From: Acanthococcus lagerstroemiae
Taxonomy: Eukaryota > Arthropoda > Insecta > Hemiptera > Eriococcidae
Assembly (NCBI GenBank): GCA_031841125.1
Contig: JAJSSI010000056.1
Coordinates: 1-64,000, forward strand
Direction: 5' to 3'
DNA: 64,000 nucleotides
The stretch's first letter is position 1; the number at the start of each line of letters is the position of its first letter. Shown here in pieces: positions 40,089 to 52,400 of this stretch. The position numbers and the translations under genes are program-made. Below the pieces are notes generated by a model, which was not told the DNA's origin, did not search any database, and saw nothing but the letters and a program-made list of their open reading frames with translations.

Positions 40089-40704
40089 TTGAAATTTTGG
40101 ATACAGGAGATAATTTTGAATAAGACGTACTTTTCAGTTTTGCTCAAGCAGCCTCCAATCAAAAGATTTTGGCCTTTTATCAGTTCGCCCCAGGAAATTC
40201 GCAACATTGAAAACGCATATTGGTGCGAATTGTATTGCAGATCCGACGAGTTTAAGGCGTTTCTACATTTTTCAGAAATTCGCCAAATTACCAAGATGCA
40301 CTCGAAAATGTGGTCAAAAAATCACTTTAGGTAAATTTTGGTAACAGATTCGAGTTCGCTTCGAAAAATTGAGTAATCTGACCCAGCGCCGACGCCGAAG
40401 CTCTCCGAAAATTTTTTCGCCCAAAAAAACGCATGATGTATAGTATGGAGAAATTTTCAAAATTTTCAAAAATAAAAAATTTTGATTTGAAGACTGTTTA
40501 ATACTCAGTTTTTCAAAGGCGGGGACGCTCCGCTGTCGAGATACACTCGAAAACGTGGTCAAAATATTTTTCTGTCAGCGCCTTCAACGCGTTGAATATG
40601 CCACACATCGCACGCCAATTGACGTTTTCCAAATCTCTATTTCTCTGGGGCGAACCAACAATTTGCTAATAATTTTGGAATGGAGATAGCTAGAGCAGTG
40701 CGGT
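40089..40704 (+). repeat. Aberrant 616-bp monomer (hairpin deletion plus AA)
   Basis: The 29-bp segment is absent and two extra A's lie at the junction, read TTTTTCAAAGGCGGGG near 40510-40525. This is a different junction from the clean type C deletion. Confidence 0.85.
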
Positions 40705-43700
40705 TTGAAATTTTGGATACAGGAGATAATTTTGAATAAGACGTACTTTTCAGTTTTGCTCAAGCAGCCTCCAATCAAAAGATTTTGGCCTTTTATCAGT
40801 TCGCCCCAGGAAATTCGCAACATTGAAAACGCATATTGGTGCGAATTGTATTGCAGATCCGACGAGTTTAAGGCGTTTCTACATTTTTCAGAAATTCGCC
40901 AAATTACCAAGATGCACTCGAAAATGTGGTCAAAAAATCACTTTAGGTAAATTTTGGTAACAGATTCGAGTTCGCTTCGAAAAATTGAGTAATCTGACCC
41001 AGCGCCGACGCCGAAGCTCTCCGAAAATTTTTTCGCCCAAAAAAACGCATGATGTATAGTATGGAGAAATTTTCAAAATTTTCAAAAATAAAAAATTTTG
41101 ATTTGAAGACTGTTTAATACTCAGTTTTTCACGCTGAGTCCGAATTTGTTGTTCAAATTCGGCGGGGACGCTCCGCTGTCGAGATACACTCGAAAACGTG
41201 GTCAAAATATTTTTCTGTCAGCGCCTTCAACGCGTTGAATATGCCACACATCGCACGCCAATTGACGTTTTCCAAATCTCTATTTCTCTGGGGCGAACCA
41301 ACAATTTGCTAATAATTTTGGAATGGAGATAGCTAGAGCAGTGCGGTTTGAAATTTTGGATACAGGAGATAATTTTGAATAAGACGTACTTTTCAGTTTT
41401 GCTCAAGCAGCCTCCAATCAAAAGATTTTGGCCTTTTATCAGTTCGCCCCAGGAAATTCGCAACATTGAAAACGCATATTGGTGCGAATTGTATTGCAGA
41501 TCCGACGAGTTTAAGGCGTTTCTACATTTTTCAGAAATTCGCCAAATTACCAAGATGCACTCGAAAATGTGGTCAAAAAATCACTTTAGGTAAATTTTGG
41601 TAACAGATTCGAGTTCGCTTCGAAAAATTGAGTAATCTGACCCAGCGCCGACGCCGAAGCTCTCCGAAAATTTTTTCGCCCAAAAAAACGCATGATGTAT
41701 AGTATGGAGAAATTTTCAAAATTTTCAAAAATAAAAAATTTTGATTTGAAGACTGTTTAATACTCAGTTTTTCACGCTGAGTCCGAATTTGTTGTTCAAA
41801 TTCGGCGGGGACGCTCCGCTGTCGAGATACACTCGAAAACGTGGTCAAAATATTTTTCTGTCAGCGCCTTCAACGCGTTGAATATGCCACACATCGCACG
41901 CCAATTGACGTTTTCCAAATCTCTATTTCTCTGGGGCGAACCAACAATTTGCTAATAATTTTGGAATGGAGATAGCTAGAGCAGTGCGGTTTGAAATTTT
42001 GGATACAGGAGATAATTTTGAATAAGACGTACTTTTCAGTTTTGCTCAAGCAGCCTCCAATCAAAAGATTTTGGCCTTTTATCAGTTCGCCCCAGGAAAT
42101 TCGCAACATTGAAAACGCATATTGGTGCGAATTGTATTGCAGATCCGACGAGTTTAAGGCGTTTCTACATTTTTCAGAAATTCGCCAAATTACCAAGATG
42201 CACTCGAAAATGTGGTCAAAAAATCACTTTAGGTAAATTTTGGTAACAGATTCGAGTTCGCTTCGAAAAATTGAGTAATCTGACCCAGCGCCGACGCCGA
42301 AGCTCTCCGAAAATTTTTTCGCCCAAAAAAACGCATGATGTATAGTATGGAGAAATTTTCAAAATTTTCAAAAATAAAAAATTTTGATTTGAAGACTGTT
42401 TAATACTCAGTTTTTCAGGCGGGGACGCTCCGCTGTCGAGATACACTCGAAAACGTGGTCAAAATATTTTTCTGTCAGCGCCTTCAACGCGTTGAATATG
42501 CCACACATCGCACGCCAATTGACGTTTTCCAAATCTCTATTTCTCTGGGGCGAACCAACAATTTGCTAATAATTTTGGAATGGAGATAGCTAGAGCAGTG
42601 CGGTTTGAAATTTTGGATACAGGAGATAATTTTGAATAAGACGTACTTTTCAGTTTTGCTCAAGCAGCCTCCAATCAAAAGATTTTGGCCTTTTATCAGT
42701 TCGCCCCAGGAAATTCGCAACATTGAAAACGCATATTGGTGCGAATTGTATTGCAGATCCGACGAGTTTAAGGCGTTTCTACATTTTTCAGAAATTCGCC
42801 AAATTACCAAGATGCACTCGAAAATGTGGTCAAAAAATCACTTTAGGTAAATTTTGGTAACAGATTCGAGTTCGCTTCGAAAAATTGAGTAATCTGACCC
42901 AGCGCCGACGCCGAAGCTCTCCGAAAATTTTTTCGCCCAAAAAAACGCATGATGTATAGTATGGAGAAATTTTCAAAAATAAAAAATTTTGATTTGAAGA
43001 CTGTTTAATACTCAGTTTTTCACGCTGAGTCCGAATTTGTTGTTCAAATTCGGCGGGGACGCTCCGCTGTCGAGATACACTCGAAAACGTGGTCAAAATA
43101 TTTTTCTGTCAGCGCCTTCAACGCGTTGAATATGCCACACATCGCACGCCAATTGACGTTTTCCAAATCTCTATTTCTCTGGGGCGAACCAACAATTTGC
43201 TAATAATTTTGGAATGGAGATAGCTAGAGCAGTGCGGTTTGAAATTTTGGATACAGGAGATAATTTTGAATAAGACGTACTTTTCAGTTTTGCTCAAGCA
43301 GCCTCCAATCAAAAGATTTTGGCCTTTTATCAGTTCGCCCCAGGAAATTCGCAACATTGAAAACGCATATTGGTGCGAATTGTATTGCAGATCCGACGAG
43401 TTTAAGGCGTTTCTACATTTTTCAGAAATTCGCCAAATTACCAAGATGCACTCGAAAATGTGGTCAAAAAATCACTTTAGGTAAATTTTGGTAACAGATT
43501 CGAGTTCGCTTCGAAAAATTGAGTAATCTGACCCAGCGCCGACGCCGAAGCTCTCCGAAAATTTTTTCGCCCAAAAAAACGCATGATGTATAGTATGGAG
43601 AAATTTTCAAAATTTTCAAAAATAAAAAATTTTGATTTGAAGACTGTTTAATACTCAGTTTTTCACGCTGAGTCCGAATTTGTTGTTCAAATTCGGCGGG

Positions 43701-46700
43701 GACGCTCCGCTGTCGAGATACACTCGAAAACGTGGTCAAAATATTTTTCTGTCAGCGCCTTCAACGCGTTGAATATGCCACACATCGCACGCCAATTGAC
43801 GTTTTCCAAATCTCTATTTCTCTGGGGCGAACCAACAATTTGCTAATAATTTTGGAATGGAGATAGCTAGAGCAGTGCGGTTTGAAATTTTGGATACAGG
43901 AGATAATTTTGAATAAGACGTACTTTTCAGTTTTGCTCAAGCAGCCTCCAATCAAAAGATTTTGGCCTTTTATCAGTTCGCCCCAGGAAATTCGCAACAT
44001 TGAAAACGCATATTGGTGCGAATTGTATTGCAGATCCGACGAGTTTAAGGCGTTTCTACATTTTTCAGAAATTCGCCAAATTACCAAGATGCACTCGAAA
44101 ATGTGGTCAAAAAATCACTTTAGGTAAATTTTGGTAACAGATTCGAGTTCGCTTCGAAAAATTGAGTAATCTGACCCAGCGCCGACGCCGAAGCTCTCCG
44201 AAAATTTTTTCGCCCAAAAAAACGCATGATGTATAGTATGGAGAAATTTTCAAAATTTTCAAAAATAAAAAATTTTGATTTGAAGACTGTTTAATACTCA
44301 GTTTTTCAGGCGGGGACGCTCCGCTGTCGAGATACACTCGAAAACGTGGTCAAAATATTTTTCTGTCAGCGCCTTCAACGCGTTGAATATGCCACACATC
44401 GCACGCCAATTGACGTTTTCCAAATCTCTATTTCTCTGGGGCGAACCAACAATTTGCTAATAATTTTGGAATGGAGATAGCTAGAGCAGTGCGGTTTGAA
44501 ATTTTGGATACAGGAGATAATTTTGAATAAGACGTACTTTTCAGTTTTGCTCAAGCAGCCTCCAATCAAAAGATTTTGGCCTTTTATCAGTTCGCCCCAG
44601 GAAATTCGCAACATTGAAAACGCATATTGGTGCGAATTGTATTGCAGATCCGACGAGTTTAAGGCGTTTCTACATTTTTCAGAAATTCGCCAAATTACCA
44701 AGATGCACTCGAAAATGTGGTCAAAAAATCACTTTAGGTAAATTTTGGTAACAGATTCGAGTTCGCTTCGAAAAATTGAGTAATCTGACCCAGCGCCGAC
44801 GCCGAAGCTCTCCGAAAATTTTTTCGCCCAAAAAAACGCATGATGTATAGTATGGAGAAATTTTCAAAAATAAAAAATTTTGATTTGAAGACTGTTTAAT
44901 ACTCAGTTTTTCACGCTGAGTCCGAATTTGTTGTTCAAATTCGGCGGGGACGCTCCGCTGTCGAGATACACTCGAAAACGTGGTCAAAATATTTTTCTGT
45001 CAGCGCCTTCAACGCGTTGAATATGCCACACATCGCACGCCAATTGACGTTTTCCAAATCTCTATTTCTCTGGGGCGAACCAACAATTTGCTAATAATTT
45101 TGGAATGGAGATAGCTAGAGCAGTGCGGTTTGAAATTTTGGATACAGGAGATAATTTTGAATAAGACGTACTTTTCAGTTTTGCTCAAGCAGCCTCCAAT
45201 CAAAAGATTTTGGCCTTTTATCAGTTCGCCCCAGGAAATTCGCAACATTGAAAACGCATATTGGTGCGAATTGTATTGCAGATCCGACGAGTTTAAGGCG
45301 TTTCTACATTTTTCAGAAATTCGCCAAATTACCAAGATGCACTCGAAAATGTGGTCAAAAAATCACTTTAGGTAAATTTTGGTAACAGATTCGAGTTCGC
45401 TTCGAAAAATTGAGTAATCTGACCCAGCGCCGACGCCGAAGCTCTCCGAAAATTTTTTCGCCCAAAAAAACGCATGATGTATAGTATGGAGAAATTTTCA
45501 AAAATAAAAAATTTTGATTTGAAGACTGTTTAATACTCAGTTTTTCACGCTGAGTCCGAATTTGTTGTTCAAATTCGGCGGGGACGCTCCGCTGTCGAGA
45601 TACACTCGAAAACGTGGTCAAAATATTTTTCTGTCAGCGCCTTCAACGCGTTGAATATGCCACACATCGCACGCCAATTGACGTTTTCCAAATCTCTATT
45701 TCTCTGGGGCGAACCAACAATTTGCTAATAATTTTGGAATGGAGATAGCTAGAGCAGTGCGGTTTGAAATTTTGGATACAGGAGATAATTTTGAATAAGA
45801 CGTACTTTTCAGTTTTGCTCAAGCAGCCTCCAATCAAAAGATTTTGGCCTTTTATCAGTTCGCCCCAGGAAATTCGCAACATTGAAAACGCATATTGGTG
45901 CGAATTGTATTGCAGATCCGACGAGTTTAAGGCGTTTCTACATTTTTCAGAAATTCGCCAAATTACCAAGATGCACTCGAAAATGTGGTCAAAAAATCAC
46001 TTTAGGTAAATTTTGGTAACAGATTCGAGTTCGCTTCGAAAAATTGAGTAATCTGACCCAGCGCCGACGCCGAAGCTCTCCGAAAATTTTTTCGCCCAAA
46101 AAAACGCATGATGTATAGTATGGAGAAATTTTCAAAAATAAAAAATTTTGATTTGAAGACTGTTTAATACTCAGTTTTTCACGCTGAGTCCGAATTTGTT
46201 GTTCAAATTCGGCGGGGACGCTCCGCTGTCGAGATACACTCGAAAACGTGGTCAAAATATTTTTCTGTCAGCGCCTTCAACGCGTTGAATATGCCACACA
46301 TCGCACGCCAATTGACGTTTTCCAAATCTCTATTTCTCTGGGGCGAACCAACAATTTGCTAATAATTTTGGAATGGAGATAGCTAGAGCAGTGCGGTTTG
46401 AAATTTTGGATACAGGAGATAATTTTGAATAAGACGTACTTTTCAGTTTTGCTCAAGCAGCCTCCAATCAAAAGATTTTGGCCTTTTATCAGTTCGCCCC
46501 AGGAAATTCGCAACATTGAAAACGCATATTGGTGCGAATTGTATTGCAGATCCGACGAGTTTAAGGCGTTTCTACATTTTTCAGAAATTCGCCAAATTAC
46601 CAAGATGCACTCGAAAATGTGGTCAAAAAATCACTTTAGGTAAATTTTGGTAACAGATTCGAGTTCGCTTCGAAAAATTGAGTAATCTGACCCAGCGCCG

Positions 46701-47031
46701 ACGCCGAAGCTCTCCGAAAATTTTTTCGCCCAAAAAAACGCATGATGTATAGTATGGAGAAATTTTCAAAAATAAAAAATTTTGATTTGAAGACTGTTTA
46801 ATACTCAGTTTTTCACGCTGAGTCCGAATTTGTTGTTCAAATTCGGCGGGGACGCTCCGCTGTCGAGATACACTCGAAAACGTGGTCAAAATATTTTTCT
46901 GTCAGCGCCTTCAACGCGTTGAATATGCCACACATCGCACGCCAATTGACGTTTTCCAAATCTCTATTTCTCTGGGGCGAACCAACAATTTGCTAATAAT
47001 TTTGGAATGGAGATAGCTAGAGCAGTGCGGT

Positions 47032-49487
47032 TTGAAATTTTGGATACAGGAGATAATTTTGAATAAGACGTACTTTTCAGTTTTGCTCAAGCAGCCTCCA
47101 ATCAAAAGATTTTGGCCTTTTATCAGTTCGCCCCAGGAAATTCGCAACATTGAAAACGCATATTGGTGCGAATTGTATTGCAGATCCGACGAGTTTAAGG
47201 CGTTTCTACATTTTTCAGAAATTCGCCAAATTACCAAGATGCACTCGAAAATGTGGTCAAAAAATCACTTTAGGTAAATTTTGGTAACAGATTCGAGTTC
47301 GCTTCGAAAAATTGAGTAATCTGACCCAGCGCCGACGCCGAAGCTCTCCGAAAATTTTTTCGCCCAAAAAAACGCATGATGTATAGTATGGAGAAATTTT
47401 CAAAATTTTCAAAAATAAAAAATTTTGATTTGAAGACTGTTTAATACTCAGTTTTTCAGGCGGGGACGCTCCGCTGTCGAGATACACTCGAAAACGTGGT
47501 CAAAATATTTTTCTGTCAGCGCCTTCAACGCGTTGAATATGCCACACATCGCACGCCAATTGACGTTTTCCAAATCTCTATTTCTCTGGGGCGAACCAAC
47601 AATTTGCTAATAATTTTGGAATGGAGATAGCTAGAGCAGTGCGGTTTGAAATTTTGGATACAGGAGATAATTTTGAATAAGACGTACTTTTCAGTTTTGC
47701 TCAAGCAGCCTCCAATCAAAAGATTTTGGCCTTTTATCAGTTCGCCCCAGGAAATTCGCAACATTGAAAACGCATATTGGTGCGAATTGTATTGCAGATC
47801 CGACGAGTTTAAGGCGTTTCTACATTTTTCAGAAATTCGCCAAATTACCAAGATGCACTCGAAAATGTGGTCAAAAAATCACTTTAGGTAAATTTTGGTA
47901 ACAGATTCGAGTTCGCTTCGAAAAATTGAGTAATCTGACCCAGCGCCGACGCCGAAGCTCTCCGAAAATTTTTTCGCCCAAAAAAACGCATGATGTATAG
48001 TATGGAGAAATTTTCAAAATTTTCAAAAATAAAAAATTTTGATTTGAAGACTGTTTAATACTCAGTTTTTCAGGCGGGGACGCTCCGCTGTCGAGATACA
48101 CTCGAAAACGTGGTCAAAATATTTTTCTGTCAGCGCCTTCAACGCGTTGAATATGCCACACATCGCACGCCAATTGACGTTTTCCAAATCTCTATTTCTC
48201 TGGGGCGAACCAACAATTTGCTAATAATTTTGGAATGGAGATAGCTAGAGCAGTGCGGTTTGAAATTTTGGATACAGGAGATAATTTTGAATAAGACGTA
48301 CTTTTCAGTTTTGCTCAAGCAGCCTCCAATCAAAAGATTTTGGCCTTTTATCAGTTCGCCCCAGGAAATTCGCAACATTGAAAACGCATATTGGTGCGAA
48401 TTGTATTGCAGATCCGACGAGTTTAAGGCGTTTCTACATTTTTCAGAAATTCGCCAAATTACCAAGATGCACTCGAAAATGTGGTCAAAAAATCACTTTA
48501 GGTAAATTTTGGTAACAGATTCGAGTTCGCTTCGAAAAATTGAGTAATCTGACCCAGCGCCGACGCCGAAGCTCTCCGAAAATTTTTTCGCCCAAAAAAA
48601 CGCATGATGTATAGTATGGAGAAATTTTCAAAATTTTCAAAAATAAAAAATTTTGATTTGAAGACTGTTTAATACTCAGTTTTTCAGGCGGGGACGCTCC
48701 GCTGTCGAGATACACTCGAAAACGTGGTCAAAATATTTTTCTGTCAGCGCCTTCAACGCGTTGAATATGCCACACATCGCACGCCAATTGACGTTTTCCA
48801 AATCTCTATTTCTCTGGGGCGAACCAACAATTTGCTAATAATTTTGGAATGGAGATAGCTAGAGCAGTGCGGTTTGAAATTTTGGATACAGGAGATAATT
48901 TTGAATAAGACGTACTTTTCAGTTTTGCTCAAGCAGCCTCCAATCAAAAGATTTTGGCCTTTTATCAGTTCGCCCCAGGAAATTCGCAACATTGAAAACG
49001 CATATTGGTGCGAATTGTATTGCAGATCCGACGAGTTTAAGGCGTTTCTACATTTTTCAGAAATTCGCCAAATTACCAAGATGCACTCGAAAATGTGGTC
49101 AAAAAATCACTTTAGGTAAATTTTGGTAACAGATTCGAGTTCGCTTCGAAAAATTGAGTAATCTGACCCAGCGCCGACGCCGAAGCTCTCCGAAAATTTT
49201 TTCGCCCAAAAAAACGCATGATGTATAGTATGGAGAAATTTTCAAAATTTTCAAAAATAAAAAATTTTGATTTGAAGACTGTTTAATACTCAGTTTTTCA
49301 GGCGGGGACGCTCCGCTGTCGAGATACACTCGAAAACGTGGTCAAAATATTTTTCTGTCAGCGCCTTCAACGCGTTGAATATGCCACACATCGCACGCCA
49401 ATTGACGTTTTCCAAATCTCTATTTCTCTGGGGCGAACCAACAATTTGCTAATAATTTTGGAATGGAGATAGCTAGAGCAGTGCGGT
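47032..49487 (+). repeat. Four consecutive 614-bp type C copies
   Basis: The landmarks at 47032, 47646, 48260, 48874 and 49488 are each 614 bp apart. All four copies have the same 29-bp loss, read as TTTTTCA joined directly to GGCGGGG (junctions near 47459, 48073, 48687 and 49301), and keep both slippage units. Adjacency and identity argue that the block grew by duplication of one deleted copy rather than by four separate deletions. Confidence 0.92.
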
Positions 49488-52400
49488 TTGAAATTTTGGA
49501 TACAGGAGATAATTTTGAATAAGACGTACTTTTCAGTTTTGCTCAAGCAGCCTCCAATCAAAAGATTTTGGCCTTTTATCAGTTCGCCCCAGGAAATTCG
49601 CAACATTGAAAACGCATATTGGTGCGAATTGTATTGCAGATCCGACGAGTTTAAGGCGTTTCTACATTTTTCAGAAATTCGCCAAATTACCAAGATGCAC
49701 TCGAAAATGTGGTCAAAAAATCACTTTAGGTAAATTTTGGTAACAGATTCGAGTTCGCTTCGAAAAATTGAGTAATCTGACCCAGCGCCGACGCCGAAGC
49801 TCTCCGAAAATTTTTTCGCCCAAAAAAACGCATGATGTATAGTATGGAGAAATTTTCAAAAATAAAAAATTTTGATTTGAAGACTGTTTAATACTCAGTT
49901 TTTCACGCTGAGTCCGAATTTGTTGTTCAAATTCGGCGGGGACGCTCCGCTGTCGAGATACACTCGAAAACGTGGTCAAAATATTTTTCTGTCAGCGCCT
50001 TCAACGCGTTGAATATGCCACACATCGCACGCCAATTGACGTTTTCCAAATCTCTATTTCTCTGGGGCGAACCAACAATTTGCTAATAATTTTGGAATGG
50101 AGATAGCTAGAGCAGTGCGGTTTGAAATTTTGGATACAGGAGATAATTTTGAATAAGACGTACTTTTCAGTTTTGCTCAAGCAGCCTCCAATCAAAAGAT
50201 TTTGGCCTTTTATCAGTTCGCCCCAGGAAATTCGCAACATTGAAAACGCATATTGGTGCGAATTGTATTGCAGATCCGACGAGTTTAAGGCGTTTCTACA
50301 TTTTTCAGAAATTCGCCAAATTACCAAGATGCACTCGAAAATGTGGTCAAAAAATCACTTTAGGTAAATTTTGGTAACAGATTCGAGTTCGCTTCGAAAA
50401 ATTGAGTAATCTGACCCAGCGCCGACGCCGAAGCTCTCCGAAAATTTTTTCGCCCAAAAAAACGCATGATGTATAGTATGGAGAAATTTTCAAAAATAAA
50501 AAATTTTGATTTGAAGACTGTTTAATACTCAGTTTTTCACGCTGAGTCCGAATTTGTTGTTCAAATTCGGCGGGGACGCTCCGCTGTCGAGATACACTCG
50601 AAAACGTGGTCAAAATATTTTTCTGTCAGCGCCTTCAACGCGTTGAATATGCCACACATCGCACGCCAATTGACGTTTTCCAAATCTCTATTTCTCTGGG
50701 GCGAACCAACAATTTGCTAATAATTTTGGAATGGAGATAGCTAGAGCAGTGCGGTTTGAAATTTTGGATACAGGAGATAATTTTGAATAAGACGTACTTT
50801 TCAGTTTTGCTCAAGCAGCCTCCAATCAAAAGATTTTGGCCTTTTATCAGTTCGCCCCAGGAAATTCGCAACATTGAAAACGCATATTGGTGCGAATTGT
50901 ATTGCAGATCCGACGAGTTTAAGGCGTTTCTACATTTTTCAGAAATTCGCCAAATTACCAAGATGCACTCGAAAATGTGGTCAAAAAATCACTTTAGGTA
51001 AATTTTGGTAACAGATTCGAGTTCGCTTCGAAAAATTGAGTAATCTGACCCAGCGCCGACGCCGAAGCTCTCCGAAAATTTTTTCGCCCAAAAAAACGCA
51101 TGATGTATAGTATGGAGAAATTTTCAAAAATAAAAAATTTTGATTTGAAGACTGTTTAATACTCAGTTTTTCACGCTGAGTCCGAATTTGTTGTTCAAAT
51201 TCGGCGGGGACGCTCCGCTGTCGAGATACACTCGAAAACGTGGTCAAAATATTTTTCTGTCAGCGCCTTCAACGCGTTGAATATGCCACACATCGCACGC
51301 CAATTGACGTTTTCCAAATCTCTATTTCTCTGGGGCGAACCAACAATTTGCTAATAATTTTGGAATGGAGATAGCTAGAGCAGTGCGGTTTGAAATTTTG
51401 GATACAGGAGATAATTTTGAATAAGACGTACTTTTCAGTTTTGCTCAAGCAGCCTCCAATCAAAAGATTTTGGCCTTTTATCAGTTCGCCCCAGGAAATT
51501 CGCAACATTGAAAACGCATATTGGTGCGAATTGTATTGCAGATCCGACGAGTTTAAGGCGTTTCTACATTTTTCAGAAATTCGCCAAATTACCAAGATGC
51601 ACTCGAAAATGTGGTCAAAAAATCACTTTAGGTAAATTTTGGTAACAGATTCGAGTTCGCTTCGAAAAATTGAGTAATCTGACCCAGCGCCGACGCCGAA
51701 GCTCTCCGAAAATTTTTTCGCCCAAAAAAACGCATGATGTATAGTATGGAGAAATTTTCAAAAATAAAAAATTTTGATTTGAAGACTGTTTAATACTCAG
51801 TTTTTCACGCTGAGTCCGAATTTGTTGTTCAAATTCGGCGGGGACGCTCCGCTGTCGAGATACACTCGAAAACGTGGTCAAAATATTTTTCTGTCAGCGC
51901 CTTCAACGCGTTGAATATGCCACACATCGCACGCCAATTGACGTTTTCCAAATCTCTATTTCTCTGGGGCGAACCAACAATTTGCTAATAATTTTGGAAT
52001 GGAGATAGCTAGAGCAGTGCGGTTTGAAATTTTGGATACAGGAGATAATTTTGAATAAGACGTACTTTTCAGTTTTGCTCAAGCAGCCTCCAATCAAAAG
52101 ATTTTGGCCTTTTATCAGTTCGCCCCAGGAAATTCGCAACATTGAAAACGCATATTGGTGCGAATTGTATTGCAGATCCGACGAGTTTAAGGCGTTTCTA
52201 CATTTTTCAGAAATTCGCCAAATTACCAAGATGCACTCGAAAATGTGGTCAAAAAATCACTTTAGGTAAATTTTGGTAACAGATTCGAGTTCGCTTCGAA
52301 AAATTGAGTAATCTGACCCAGCGCCGACGCCGAAGCTCTCCGAAAATTTTTTCGCCCAAAAAAACGCATGATGTATAGTATGGAGAAATTTTCAAAAATA

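Larger units (their letters stand above)
20431..49487 (+). repeat. Mosaic sub-array mixing A, B and hairpin-deletion copies
   Basis: Types A (643), B (634) and C (614) alternate here without a strict order, with single 605, 612 and 623-bp copies and two 616-bp copies. Fourteen of the fifteen copies altered in the hairpin pair lie in this section; the other is just to its left. Short runs such as A-C-B-A recur (for example from 29364 and from 43239 in related orders) and B-B-B or B-B-B-B blocks appear at 36267-38168 and 44496-47031. This is the pattern expected when variants spread by unequal exchange or conversion between neighbours. Confidence 0.88.
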
